32,177 bases of DNA from Promethearchaeati archaeon (GTDB lineage: Archaea; Asgardarchaeota; Heimdallarchaeia; JABLTI01). The notes beneath the pieces were generated by a model. It saw only the letters and a list, made by a program, of their open reading frames with translations, had not been told where the DNA came from and did no database searches. The stretch lies in the NCBI GenBank assembly GCA_013166835.1, contig JABLTI010000020.1, positions 1 through 32,177 of the forward strand, given 5' to 3'. Made by a program: the position numbers and the translations under genes. Below, one piece after another: positions 1 through 8,583 of this stretch (position 1 is the first letter of the stretch; every line of letters starts with the position of its first letter).

Positions 1-1571
1 CCATTATAATCTTCTGTAGTGATGATGGAGATACCTGGTAAATCATCGTTATTGTTATCTAGATATTTCTTAGCAGCAGTATACCTCAGTATTTGCAAGT
101 AAGTTTTTGGTTCATCTAACTCATTATATGGTTGTGATAAAATTATAATTTCATTAAAAGTATCATCATCCATATCCGCAACTTCTACAGCATGAATTTT
201 TACTACTTTTTCACCAAAGATATCTGTAGGATCATAGGGAGAATCAAAATCATCATTAAATTCATCTTTACCTGAATCATAATATAAAATCAATAATTGA
301 CCCTTTTGATCACTACAGACAATTTCCGCTTCTGAGTCATTATCCGGGTTTCCTATTGTTATATAACCCGTTAATCCTGGGGTATGGATATAAACATATT
401 TTGACTGATCAAAATCCTTTGTGACATCATTCCAATCTGAAAAACGCAATAATCGACTATCTTCTCCACAAACATAGAGTTCTTCTTCACTGTTTCCATC
501 AAAATCATATGCAGCGATTCCTTTCACCTGAAAGAGTTTACTTTGATGACCAGTGGTCCATGAAGACCAAATCCTTGTCATCTCTCCATCTAAGAAATCA
601 TAGATTGCCAACAAGTAATCCCCATTCTCATCTGTTTCATTAGAACTGACTATTATTTCTAAATCGCCATTACTATCAACATCCATTGTCCCCATAAATA
701 CTCCATTATTTATTCCAATAACATCAGATTTTATGTTAGTGTTTTCTTCAATTACATAATCAGCATAAAAATCGGGTAACCCTGTATCTTTTCCTATATA
801 GATATCTCCAAGAAATCCAGCATTCGATCGTATTTCTGAAGGAGTTGAACTAACATAAGGCCAAGAAATCTCTTCATTAAACGAATCATAGCTTTCAAAT
901 GCTTCAAACCCAATCCCGGTAATATTTCCGGGTAATATTCCTAATATTGCTAGAGGAACTCTAATTTCATATTGTCTATGAGAAGTAGGTTCAAAATATG
1001 ATTCATTGTATGCAGTATTCATTAAAATTTGTGATCCTGCTAAGGGTATACCAGGAGAATTTGATTCGATCTCTATCCAAGTTTTTGTTGAATCACTAAA
1101 ATAACTATAATAAACAGTAGCTCCAGGATCAGCTTTCAGAATTATTGCCCTATCATTACTTGTAAAAACACCATTCTGATCTCTATCAATATAGATTGCT
1201 GCACCCCAAATAGTTACAGGTGTTTCTGTTTGAAAATTCACCATATCTAGTCCTATGTACAAATTAGTATTATCGTTTTGCAACAGAATTTTCGAATCGA
1301 AATTTTCATCAAAATCAAACATACTATAAACTGCTGCTGCAGACCACTCAGTTGCTAAAGAGCTTGAATTAAAAATTATTTTGCCATCTATTGTTGGACT
1401 GGCGTCATTCCATAAAGAGAAAATTTCAGTTGGTGTTGCTTGATTTGTATGGGCTGAGCCATAATCTATTGGATTAAGGTGATTCACATAAAGCGTAATA
1501 ACTAACATTAATACAAGTAAAATAAGTTTAGATATTTGTTTCTTGCTAATCTTAATTGATCTTTTAAACAC
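1..1571 (-). CDS. Exported CBM9/DOMON-like and FG-GAP-like repeat protein (partial, 3' end outside window)
   Basis: Continuously open from a GTG at 1571 to the window edge, 523 codons, so the C-terminus is missing. The GTG is preceded by GGGGGAT about 8 bases upstream, a good ribosome binding site. Residues about 3-30 are basic then hydrophobic (KISKKQISKLILLVLMLVI), a signal peptide or N-terminal anchor. Residues about 45-215 begin PTIDGKI, continue with TNLYIGLDM and contain IDRDQNG, a pattern typical of CBM9/DOMON-like beta-sandwich domains that bind sugar or haem. From about residue 255 there are repeats with DVDSNGD, DFDGNSEEE and DMDDDTFNE, which look like calcium-binding FG-GAP/VCBS beta-propeller blades. 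I infer an extracellular or surface-anchored protein; the ligand is unknown. It diverges from the helical protein gene to its right. Confidence 0.75.
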   Translation of the reverse strand, partial: MFKRSIKISKKQISKLILLVLMLVITLYVNHLNPIDYGSAHTNQATPTEIFSLWNDASPTIDGKIIFNSSSLATEWSAAAVYSMFDFDENFDSKILLQNDNTNLYIGLDMVNFQTETPVTIWGAAIYIDRDQNGVFTSNDRAIILKADPGATVYYSYFSDSTKTWIEIESNSPGIPLAGSQILMNTAYNESYFEPTSHRQYEIRVPLAILGILPGNITGIGFEAFESYDSFNEEISWPYVSSTPSEIRSNAGFLGDIYIGKDTGLPDFYADYVIEENTNIKSDVIGINNGVFMGTMDVDSNGDLEIIVSSNETDENGDYLLAIYDFLDGEMTRIWSSWTTGHQSKLFQVKGIAAYDFDGNSEEELYVCGEDSRLLRFSDWNDVTKDFDQSKYVYIHTPGLTGYITIGNPDNDSEAEIVCSDQKGQLLILYYDSGKDEFNDDFDSPYDPTDIFGEKVVKIHAVEVADMDDDTFNEIIILSQPYNELDEPKTYLQILRYTAAKKYLDNNNDDLPGISIITTEDYN

Positions 1572-1640
1572 CAGTAAATCCCCCTTTCGTTAAATGGAAA
1601 GTACCTCTATTTAAAAGACAATTCTTTATTTACTAGTCTA

Positions 1641-1652
1641 AGATATATATAG
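1641..1652 (-). promoter_or_regulatory. Candidate TATA box for the exported FG-GAP-like protein gene
   Basis: On the minus strand this reads CTATATATATCT, a strong match to an archaeal TATA element. It lies about 75 bases before the GTG at 1571, so it would give a leader of roughly 50 bases. Position and sequence are the only evidence. Confidence 0.35.
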
Positions 1653-1770
1653 GGAACTATTTTAAAAACAAAATGATTGTGGCAAAATCCATCAAACACT
1701 TATTGAAAAAAGAAAAAATAACATTTTCGGACATATTGTTTTAGTCGATTTGCCTTAAGAAAAAGAATAT

Positions 1771-1781
1771 TATCTATAAAG
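1771..1781 (+). promoter_or_regulatory. Candidate TATA box for the 718-residue helical protein gene
   Basis: TATCTATAAAG lies about 65 bases before the ATG at 1843 and would place transcription start near 1800. The 271-base divergent gap (1572-1842) otherwise holds no recognisable gene. Confidence 0.3.
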
Positions 1782-1842
1782 CAATAAAATGATGCTAGAG
1801 AAAAGAAAATAATATCTAATTTAGGCTTTGGGTGCTTATTAT

Positions 1843-3999
1843 ATGCCGAGAGAATTGAAGCTGTTAAGAAAGAATTATTCAGAAATACAAAAGAACGAAA
1901 TTTTCCAAGCTATTCGTAGTATTCGTAATAATATTGACTTAAAAAGTGATGAGAAAGAAACTGTTGAATTTGCGGAATTATTATTTCTATTGTTAGAGCA
2001 TTTTAACAAAACAAGTGATTATAACAGTGCAAGAATCATACTTAATCAACTAGTTGAAGTTGCTTGGTGGGCACAAGAAGAATTAACAATAATTGATTTT
2101 CTTTCTCAAGGAATTTACAAAATTCTTATGGATAGTAATTCTGCACGAGGAGAAGATAGAACTAATCTCTTTAGTGATTTTATAGATATTATTGCCAGAT
2201 TTCCAGAGAATCGAAAAATTTATTCTGCAATATCTCGAGCAGCTATTGAGCTAATCAAATGGGGAACTGATAAAGAAATTATTAAGATTCTTGAAATCAT
2301 GAATCAAAAATCAGCTGTTTTCCCGCTTGTAGAATCCATACAAATTCTTGATGCTAAGGTTTTCATGAGCATCCTCTTTTATCTCGAAGAACAAAATTGT
2401 AAAACTATTAAATTTATTTACAATAAATTCAGTAGCTTTGCTATCAGTAATTTTGAAGAAGAGCAGGATGGTGGAACTGCGAGAATTTCTACTGTTTTAC
2501 TCGGTGAAGAAGTTAATGAGATTTTACAGGAAGGAGCTATTAATGCAATCATTAACATGGCTCGAGTAAATAGTAAAAATGAGTGTGAAGAATGTTTACT
2601 CGGGATTAGAAGAGTAATTCAAGATTCAGAATATCTTCTCCGAAAAGATGGAAAAGAATTTTTCAGAGATATTTATCGATTAAGTTACACTTTGGATCAA
2701 TACAAATTATGGGATCACTTCCTTGATTTACAATTAATTAAGGATCTTAAAATAGAGAGAGATAATGATGAAAAGTATCATATGGCTGAGAAAAAGCTCT
2801 TTACCATCCAAAAAACTATGCGGATAGAAGAATATGATTCTTTGAAAAGCAGGAGAAGAGGATTAAGACTTGCTTATGATTTGGAAGATCTTAATGATCT
2901 TGAAATGATAATTACTGAAATCACTAAGCAAAAGCTTCCAGAATTACAACCAGTAAATTTAGTAGCAGAAATTGATGCAATAATCGATGATGATGAGTTA
3001 TTAAAAGAACATCTGCGAGAAATTGGAGAGATTCCACAAGATAGACAAAGTCTTGATGAAATGCAAGATCAAATTACAAAAAGCGATGATGTGACTGTAC
3101 CTGCTACTAAAGAAGATAAAATTGAAGAGCAAATTGAATTCTTAAGACAACTCGAACTGGAAAATGATAGATATTTAATGAATCAGATGGCGCATGCGAA
3201 AGGTTTGATCCTTGCTGTTGGAATGTTTGGTTTCTATAGTCCAACACTTAATATAACACCAGAAGAAATTCTCTCTCATTTAGAAAACATATGCGAACAG
3301 AATATGATAATTGAATTAGTTGAACCATTAGTTAGAGCAGTAACACTACGAGCTGCTCGTTTTGATCATCATGCAGCTAATATTCTACTGGAATTGCTTA
3401 ATAGTAAAGGACAAAAATTTCTGACAAAGCATTACAAGTTATACAATTTCATTGACAATCTTGTAAGATTAATTAGTTATTTAGGAAGAACAGGTAAGAA
3501 AGAAGTTTTAATTAAGATAAAAAGTGAATTAGAAGAAGCAAATCGTCTAAGTTTAGATGATGAAACAATTCCACTTAAAATTGCCAGAGCTATAAATGAA
3601 GCTATTCTCTCATATTCTGCTGAAGATGAGCTACAAAAGATTGAGCTTTTGGAATTAGTTAGGGAATTAGCAAAAAGACATTCCTATAACTCAGATTTGC
3701 AAGTGAAATTTGTTGAAGGTCTTAATTTCTTAATCCTCGATTCAGGATTTTCAGATATAAAAATAACAATTCCTCTCATAGAGGAACTGATCGAATTTGC
3801 AAGATCATATCGAAATAACCAGCAAATAGAAGAAAAAGCTGCTCTTGGAATCTTATGGGGAATTGCTTTAGCAAAAATCAACAATCAAACAGGCAAATTG
3901 GATTCCTATAGAAAAGAAATCGATTTCATATCATCAAATTATCCTGAAAGCAATTATCTCAGAAAAATACAAGCTCTAACAGATGTTATACTAAAATAA
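1843..3999 (+). CDS. Large helical protein of unknown function (718 residues)
   Basis: I do not recognise this protein. It has no signal peptide or membrane segment, so it is probably cytosolic. The sequence is almost wholly alpha-helical, rich in Leu, Ile, Glu and Lys, and looks like stacked helical pairs of the TPR/HEAT/armadillo kind, without a clean consensus. A strongly charged, Asp/Glu-rich segment around residues 380-440 (IIDDDELL through DKIEEQIEF) seems to separate an N-terminal solenoid of about 375 residues from a C-terminal one of about 275. The frame is also open from a TTG at 1828. I prefer the ATG at 1843 because GGTG lies about 9 bases before it, while the TTG has AGG only 3 bases away. 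A scaffold or adaptor role is a guess from the architecture. Confidence 0.75.
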   Translation: MPRELKLLRKNYSEIQKNEIFQAIRSIRNNIDLKSDEKETVEFAELLFLLLEHFNKTSDYNSARIILNQLVEVAWWAQEELTIIDFLSQGIYKILMDSNSARGEDRTNLFSDFIDIIARFPENRKIYSAISRAAIELIKWGTDKEIIKILEIMNQKSAVFPLVESIQILDAKVFMSILFYLEEQNCKTIKFIYNKFSSFAISNFEEEQDGGTARISTVLLGEEVNEILQEGAINAIINMARVNSKNECEECLLGIRRVIQDSEYLLRKDGKEFFRDIYRLSYTLDQYKLWDHFLDLQLIKDLKIERDNDEKYHMAEKKLFTIQKTMRIEEYDSLKSRRRGLRLAYDLEDLNDLEMIITEITKQKLPELQPVNLVAEIDAIIDDDELLKEHLREIGEIPQDRQSLDEMQDQITKSDDVTVPATKEDKIEEQIEFLRQLELENDRYLMNQMAHAKGLILAVGMFGFYSPTLNITPEEILSHLENICEQNMIIELVEPLVRAVTLRAARFDHHAANILLELLNSKGQKFLTKHYKLYNFIDNLVRLISYLGRTGKKEVLIKIKSELEEANRLSLDDETIPLKIARAINEAILSYSAEDELQKIELLELVRELAKRHSYNSDLQVKFVEGLNFLILDSGFSDIKITIPLIEELIEFARSYRNNQQIEEKAALGILWGIALAKINNQTGKLDSYRKEIDFISSNYPESNYLRKIQALTDVILK

Positions 4000-4010
4000 T
4001 CGGCTAAAGA

Positions 4011-4036
4011 TTTATGTTAACATAAAATCATTTTTT
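4011..4036 (+). terminator. Perfect 16-base palindrome followed by T6, probable transcription end
   Basis: TTTATGTTAACATAAA at 4011-4026 is its own reverse complement, begins 12 bases after the stop of the helical protein gene and is followed within 5 bases by six T residues. This fits a U-tract terminator, with or without the hairpin. It could also be a protein-binding palindrome. Confidence 0.4.
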
Positions 4037-4272
4037 CGAGCAGTTAGCTTTTCATTCTGATAGCTTTGAATAAACAATTACACCATTTTTACTTAGCTAT
4101 TTGTCTAATTAAATTGTCTATAGTAAATTCTTGAATAAACTTATTAATAACATTGGTTTATTATATGCGATGGTTTGGTCGTAAAATATTTATAATATTT
4201 ATGGGATTCAAAAAACCAAGGTTCATTTTTTTGCGTAAGTGAACTAACATACCATCATCACAATGATTACAT
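4037..4272. other. Intergenic stretch without a gene
   Basis: With its flanks this gap spans 335 bases (4000-4334). Both strands are very AT-rich with frequent stops. The one structured element I see is AAATATTTATAATATTT at 4184-4200, an inverted repeat with 7-base arms that also contains TATA-like sequence and might be an alternative upstream promoter. I see no tRNA-like or other RNA fold. Confidence 0.4.
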
Positions 4273-4282
4273 CTATTTAAAG
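4273..4282 (+). promoter_or_regulatory. Candidate TATA box for the ATP sulfurylase gene
   Basis: CTATTTAAAG lies about 57 bases before the ATG at 4335, giving a predicted transcript start near 4300 and a leader of about 35 bases that contains the GGAG ribosome binding site at 4322-4325. Confidence 0.4.
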
Positions 4283-4334
4283 AAGTAGAATATCGCTACT
4301 AGCATAGATAAAAAAAGAATTGGAGAATAGATAA

Positions 4335-5489
4335 ATGATTAATCCACATGGTGGTAAGCTAATTGATAGAGTTGTTTCAGAAAAGAAACGAGAAAAAATC
4401 CTTAGAGAGTACAAAGAGCTCCCTCAACTAAAGATTTCTAACGAAACAATTGAGGACATAAACAATATTTCTCATGGAGTGTTCAGCCCCCTTAAGGGAT
4501 TCATGGGTGAAGAAGACATTGATTCCATAATCAAAAATGATCGACTTGCTAATAATCTTCCCTGGACAATACCAATTACGTTAAATGTATCTAAGAAAGT
4601 TGCAGATCAATACTCCAAAGGAGAAGAAATAGCAGTAATTAATGGTGAACAGAAAATAATTGCTATTCTACATCTTGAAGAGAAATTTCCTTACAAGAAA
4701 AAAGAAGTAGCTGAAAGCGTTTTTCAAACTCTAGATATGGAACATCCAGGCGTAACCAATGTTATGAATTCCCAAGATATTCTATTATCAGGAGAAGTTG
4801 ATCTTATAAACACTGATATTAAACGATTTAAAGAATACACGTTCTATCCTAAAGAAACAAGAAAAATATTCAAAGAGAAGAAATGGAAAACTGTAGTGGG
4901 ATTCCAAACAAGAAATGTGCCACATTTAGGGCACGAATATGTACAAAAAGCAGCGTTAACTTTAGTAGATGGATTATTTGTTAATCCGATCATAGGGAAG
5001 AAAAAGAAAGATGATTTCTTGGATCCAGTGATTTTAGGATCGTATAATATTCTGTTGGAGAATTATTATCCAAAAGAAAAAGCTACAATGGGCATTTTAA
5101 GAACAAGGATGCGTTACGGTGGACCTAAAGAAGCGATCTTTCATTCAATTATGCGTAAGAATTTTGGTTGTAGCCATTTTATTGTTGGACGAGATCATGC
5201 TGGTGTTGGTGATTTTTACGGACCATTCGATGCCCATGGTATCTTTGAGAAATTCGATGATTTAGAGATCCAACCTATTTGCTTCAGATCTTTTTATATT
5301 TGCGAAAAGTGTTCTGGTGTCGTCTCTGATAATGTCTGTCCTCACGATGGTACTGAGTATCAGAAATTTATTAGTGGTAAGAAAATACGCACTATGATTA
5401 TGAATAAAGAATTAGATAATTTAGGAGAATACATGCGACCAGAGGTTGCCCAGTATTTGATTGAACAAAAAGATTTGTTTGTTAAATAA
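4335..5489 (+). CDS. sat: Sulfate adenylyltransferase (ATP sulfurylase)
   Basis: Makes adenosine 5'-phosphosulfate and pyrophosphate from sulfate and ATP, the first step of sulfate activation in the cytosol. The 384 residues match the single-domain Sat family in length. The PUA-like N-terminal region (about 1-160) is followed by the catalytic nucleotidyltransferase domain with QTRN at 191-194, the HxGH motif at 197-200 (HLGH) and GRDHAGVG from 285. A C-terminal zinc site is visible as C323, C326, C335 and probably H337, as in thermophile and archaeal enzymes. The ATG has GGAG about 9 bases upstream. The APS kinase gene begins 18 bases after the stop, so the two are almost certainly co-transcribed. 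No APS or PAPS reductase is nearby, which points to sulfation rather than sulfate reduction. Confidence 0.96.
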   Translation: MINPHGGKLIDRVVSEKKREKILREYKELPQLKISNETIEDINNISHGVFSPLKGFMGEEDIDSIIKNDRLANNLPWTIPITLNVSKKVADQYSKGEEIAVINGEQKIIAILHLEEKFPYKKKEVAESVFQTLDMEHPGVTNVMNSQDILLSGEVDLINTDIKRFKEYTFYPKETRKIFKEKKWKTVVGFQTRNVPHLGHEYVQKAALTLVDGLFVNPIIGKKKKDDFLDPVILGSYNILLENYYPKEKATMGILRTRMRYGGPKEAIFHSIMRKNFGCSHFIVGRDHAGVGDFYGPFDAHGIFEKFDDLEIQPICFRSFYICEKCSGVVSDNVCPHDGTEYQKFISGKKIRTMIMNKELDNLGEYMRPEVAQYLIEQKDLFVK

Positions 5490-5507
5490 TTAAAGATGTG
5501 ATTAAAT

Positions 5508-6056
5508 ATGAATGACCCCGGTTTTGTTGTATGGTTTACTGGTTTATCCGGCTCAGGAAAAACGACTTTAGGAGTTGTTTTAGAGAAAGAATTGTTGAAA
5601 CGTAATTTACGCGTTCAAAGACTTGATGGTGACATTGTAAGAAAATCTCTCACAAAAGACTTAGGTTTTTCAGAAGAAGATCGTAAGAAGAACATAGAAC
5701 GAATTACCTTTGTCACACGTTTACTTGCTAAACATGGAGTTGCTACCTTAGTCTCTTTCATTTCACCCTATATATCAGTCAGAGATAATGCAAGAAAAGA
5801 AGTAAACGAAGAAAGTGCAAAATTCGTTGAAGTCTTTGTGAAAGCCTCTGTAGAGGAATGCGCTAGAAGGGATGTTAAGGGTTTATACGAAAAAGCATTT
5901 GCTGGTGAAATCAAAAATTTTACTGGTGTAAGTCATCCCTACGAAGAACCTCCTAAATCCGAACTAGTTTGTGATACTGAAAATGAAACTGTTGAAGAAA
6001 GTGTTCTGATTATTTTAGAATATCTTGAGAAAGAGAAAATAATTCCAAAATCGTAA
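5508..6056 (+). CDS. cysC: Adenylyl-sulfate kinase (APS kinase)
   Basis: Phosphorylates APS with ATP to give PAPS, the universal sulfuryl donor. The 182 residues equal the usual length of stand-alone CysC. The P-loop GLSGSGKTT spans residues 12-20, DGD is at 40-42, the APS-binding stretch RKNIERI follows at about 60, SFISPY is at 83-88, and the lid/substrate region has GLYEKAF and the late FTGVSHPYEEP motif. All expected landmarks are intact. It lies 18 bases after sat. A T-rich tract follows the stop, and two sulfotransferase genes that would consume PAPS lie immediately downstream on the same strand. Confidence 0.96.
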   Translation: MNDPGFVVWFTGLSGSGKTTLGVVLEKELLKRNLRVQRLDGDIVRKSLTKDLGFSEEDRKKNIERITFVTRLLAKHGVATLVSFISPYISVRDNARKEVNEESAKFVEVFVKASVEECARRDVKGLYEKAFAGEIKNFTGVSHPYEEPPKSELVCDTENETVEESVLIILEYLEKEKIIPKS

Positions 6057-6066
6057 TCATAATCCA

Positions 6067-6092
6067 TTTTCTCTTTTTATCATCTTTTTTTT
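6067..6092 (+). terminator. T-rich tract after the APS kinase gene
   Basis: Runs of 4, 5 and 8 T residues begin 11 bases after the cysC stop and end with T8 at 6085-6092. Archaeal RNA polymerase terminates on such tracts without a hairpin. If it works here, sat-cysC and the sulfotransferases would be partly separate units. Confidence 0.4.
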
Positions 6093-6176
6093 AGTAAAAT
6101 TTAATAGCTTCCTTGTTATTTCTTGTATAATCGGTTTGGCATTTACCGAGAGTACATTATATTGAGGCTCATCAAT

Positions 6177-7298
6177 ATGAAAGATCATTGGATAGTCAAT
6201 AAGATACCACTAGCTGGCTCTTCAATAAGTAATATTCTTAGATTGTTAATCCAGAATAAATTGAGAGTACATCCAAAATATTGGCTGCGTTTAGCTTATG
6301 CTTGGACTTTAAGTAGTGCTACAATGTTTATGCGTTTTGTTGAGAGACTTAGTTTCAATAGAAAAATCAACAAACATCAGTTAAAAGAAGATCCGATTTT
6401 CATAATAGGTCATTGGCGTAGTGGAACAACCTATATGCATTATCTTTTTGCACAAGATGAAAGCAAAGGACTATGTTCCAATATTGAAGTTTATGCACCA
6501 CATTACTTCATGGCTTTTCCTAAATTCACTAGAAAATTGATTGAATTCTCTTTGCCTGAAACCCGGCCAATGGATGAAATAAAGATTAATGCTGACTTAC
6601 CTGGTGAAGAAGAACATTCTATGGGAGCATATCACAAATACGGTTTCTTTCATAGTATGATTTTTCCAAGAAACTTCAAAACCTATGCTAGTTACAAATC
6701 TTTCGACAATGCAAAGCCTCGAGATTTGAAAAAATGGAAGAAGAAATATCAATTCTTTCTTAGGAAACTCTCAATTAGGAACAGAGACAGGAAGCTTGTT
6801 TTAAAGAATCCTGCAAATACCTATCGAGTAAAACATCTCCTTGAAATGTATCCTAACGCTAAATTCATTCACCTGTATAGAAATCCGTATGAAATTTATT
6901 CATCGACAATCAAGTTTCACAACGATACAATTAAGGTATTTACCCTACAAACTTGGGATTATGAGGAGTTAAAACAAAATGTTCTTGATATCTACAAAGA
7001 ACTCTATGTAGATTTTGATGAAAAGATAAAAGACGTTCCCAAAGAGAATTGGCTTGATATAAAGTATGAAGACTTCATTAGAGAACCTATGAAGACTATG
7101 GAGAAAGTCTACAAGGATCTAAAAATCGATGGATGGGATGAATATCAAGAAGCAATTCAAACTTTCAATGAAGAACAAAGAAAATACAAACTGGTAACCT
7201 ATACTCACTCAGATGAATTAATCAATACAATCAATGAGGATTGTAGCTTTATACTCAAGAAATTTGGTTATGAGAAACTTGAAACTAAGGGCAAATAA
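6177..7298 (+). CDS. PAPS-dependent sulfotransferase, Sulfotransfer_3/Stf3-like (copy 1)
   Basis: Predicted to move a sulfuryl group from PAPS to a hydroxyl on an unknown acceptor such as a glycan, lipid or quinol. The 5'-phosphosulfate loop GHWRSGTT is at residues 78-85. The 3'-phosphate-binding region LYRNPYEIYSS has R235 and S242, and a conserved LKNPANTYR motif begins at 209. RPMDE near residue 130 also fits the family of about 380-residue membrane-associated sulfotransferases. The aromatic stretch HPKYWLRLAYAW near residues 32-43 may dock at the membrane. I chose ATG 6177 (373 residues) because GAGG lies 9 bases upstream; the frame is also open to a TTG at 6123. It is a paralogue of the next gene. 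The PAPS genes just upstream strongly support the function, but not the acceptor. Confidence 0.88.
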   Translation: MKDHWIVNKIPLAGSSISNILRLLIQNKLRVHPKYWLRLAYAWTLSSATMFMRFVERLSFNRKINKHQLKEDPIFIIGHWRSGTTYMHYLFAQDESKGLCSNIEVYAPHYFMAFPKFTRKLIEFSLPETRPMDEIKINADLPGEEEHSMGAYHKYGFFHSMIFPRNFKTYASYKSFDNAKPRDLKKWKKKYQFFLRKLSIRNRDRKLVLKNPANTYRVKHLLEMYPNAKFIHLYRNPYEIYSSTIKFHNDTIKVFTLQTWDYEELKQNVLDIYKELYVDFDEKIKDVPKENWLDIKYEDFIREPMKTMEKVYKDLKIDGWDEYQEAIQTFNEEQRKYKLVTYTHSDELINTINEDCSFILKKFGYEKLETKGK

Positions 7299-7398
7299 TT
7301 GCCTTTTACACTAATCATTATTATTGCAGTAAGATTAATAACTGCTTTATAAAAATCAAACATGATTGGTAGAATATAACCTTTTACAGGTGGATTCA

Positions 7399-8556
7399 AT
7401 GGGCAAAAAACAGGAGAAAAAACCAAAAAAAAATAGAACTCATTTAGTTGTGAAAGAAGAACCACTAGCAGGTATGTCTTCTATCAATATCTGGCGTTTA
7501 TTATTTCAGAATAGATTTAGAATTCATCCAAAATATTGGTTACGCTTCTGGTATGCCATTTTTCTGAGCTCAGTTATGACTCCTCTAAGAGTTCTTGAAG
7601 CGTTGAGATTCAAACGTAAGATTAAGAAAACAAAAATCATCCAAGATCCTTTATTCGTTATAGGTCATTATCGAACAGGTACAACATATCTAATGACTAC
7701 TTTAGCTTTAGATAAGAGTAAAGGCTATGTTTCTAACTTAGAAGGATATGCTCCTCATTATTTCTTAGGTGCTGAAAAAATAATTACAAAAATTCTTGAT
7801 GCCTCTTTGCCAGCGACACGTCCAATGGATAATGTGCCAATGGGTTCCTCTGAACCAACAGAAGAAGAATATTCCTTAGGAGCTATGCATAAATATGGTT
7901 ATTATAATGGTTTCATTTTTCCAAGAAATTTCAAATTGTATTCCAAATACAATTCATTTGATCAATGCTCAGAGAAAGATGCTGAGAAATGGCAGAAAGT
8001 TTTTTGGTTTTTCTTGCAGAAAATGACTTTGAAATACAATGGAAAAATGCTTATTCTAAAAAATCCTGCGAATACTTATCGGTTAAAGTATTTGCTTAAA
8101 ATGTATCCCAATGCAAAATTCATCCACATGTATAGGAATCCCTATTTGATGTATGCTTCTTCTGTAAGATTTTTCAGAGAAGTCTTTGCCATTTATGCTC
8201 TACAAACTTGGAAAGATGAAGATTTGCAACAAGGAATTCTAGACAATGTCAAAGAAATGTATGAGAAGCTAGATGTCGATAGAGCTCTCATTCCAAAAGA
8301 AAATATCATTGATATCAAATATGAGGATCTAATCAAAGAACCAATGAAACAATTCGAACGAATTTACAAAGAACTAAAAATTGATGGCTGGGAAGAAGTC
8401 AAAAAAGACATCAAAGCATACACTGATTCTCAAAAATCATACAAACCAAATAAATGGAATATATCAGATGATTATATCAAAAAAGTCAATAAGCACTGGG
8501 ATTTCATAAGAGAGCAACATGGTTACGAAAGAATAGAACCAAAAAACAAAAAATAA
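7399..8556 (+). CDS. PAPS-dependent sulfotransferase, Sulfotransfer_3/Stf3-like (copy 2)
   Basis: Tandem paralogue of the preceding gene, 385 residues. It has the PAPS loop GHYRTGTT at 89-96, LKNPANTYR from 221, and the 3'-phosphate motif MYRNPYLMYASS with R247 and S254/S255. Shared blocks such as MYPNAKFIH, IFPRNFK and KELKIDGWEE-type endings show the two arose by duplication, but they differ throughout, so their acceptors may differ. The N-terminus carries a Lys-rich leader (KKQEKKPKK) absent from copy 1. The start is ATG 7399, preceded by AGGTGG with 5-base spacing; an in-frame TTG at 7366 has no such site. It faces the S9 peptidase gene with only 14 bases between stops. Confidence 0.88.
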   Translation: MGKKQEKKPKKNRTHLVVKEEPLAGMSSINIWRLLFQNRFRIHPKYWLRFWYAIFLSSVMTPLRVLEALRFKRKIKKTKIIQDPLFVIGHYRTGTTYLMTTLALDKSKGYVSNLEGYAPHYFLGAEKIITKILDASLPATRPMDNVPMGSSEPTEEEYSLGAMHKYGYYNGFIFPRNFKLYSKYNSFDQCSEKDAEKWQKVFWFFLQKMTLKYNGKMLILKNPANTYRLKYLLKMYPNAKFIHMYRNPYLMYASSVRFFREVFAIYALQTWKDEDLQQGILDNVKEMYEKLDVDRALIPKENIIDIKYEDLIKEPMKQFERIYKELKIDGWEEVKKDIKAYTDSQKSYKPNKWNISDDYIKKVNKHWDFIREQHGYERIEPKNKK

Positions 8557-8563
8557 GAAAATG

Positions 8564-8583
8564 AAAGGAATTATTTTTCCTTT
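8564..8583. terminator. Inverted repeat between convergent genes
   Basis: AAAGGAA and TTCCTTT form a 7-base stem around the loop TTATTT, with A-rich and T-rich flanks. It sits exactly between the sulfotransferase and S9 peptidase stops and overlaps the end of the peptidase gene, which suits a bidirectional terminator. Confidence 0.4.

Noticed and set aside
4037..4334. Possible structured RNA or tRNA in the largest non-coding gap
   Set aside because: No cloverleaf, T-loop sequence or GC-rich stem could be found by eye; only short AT-rich inverted repeats are present.
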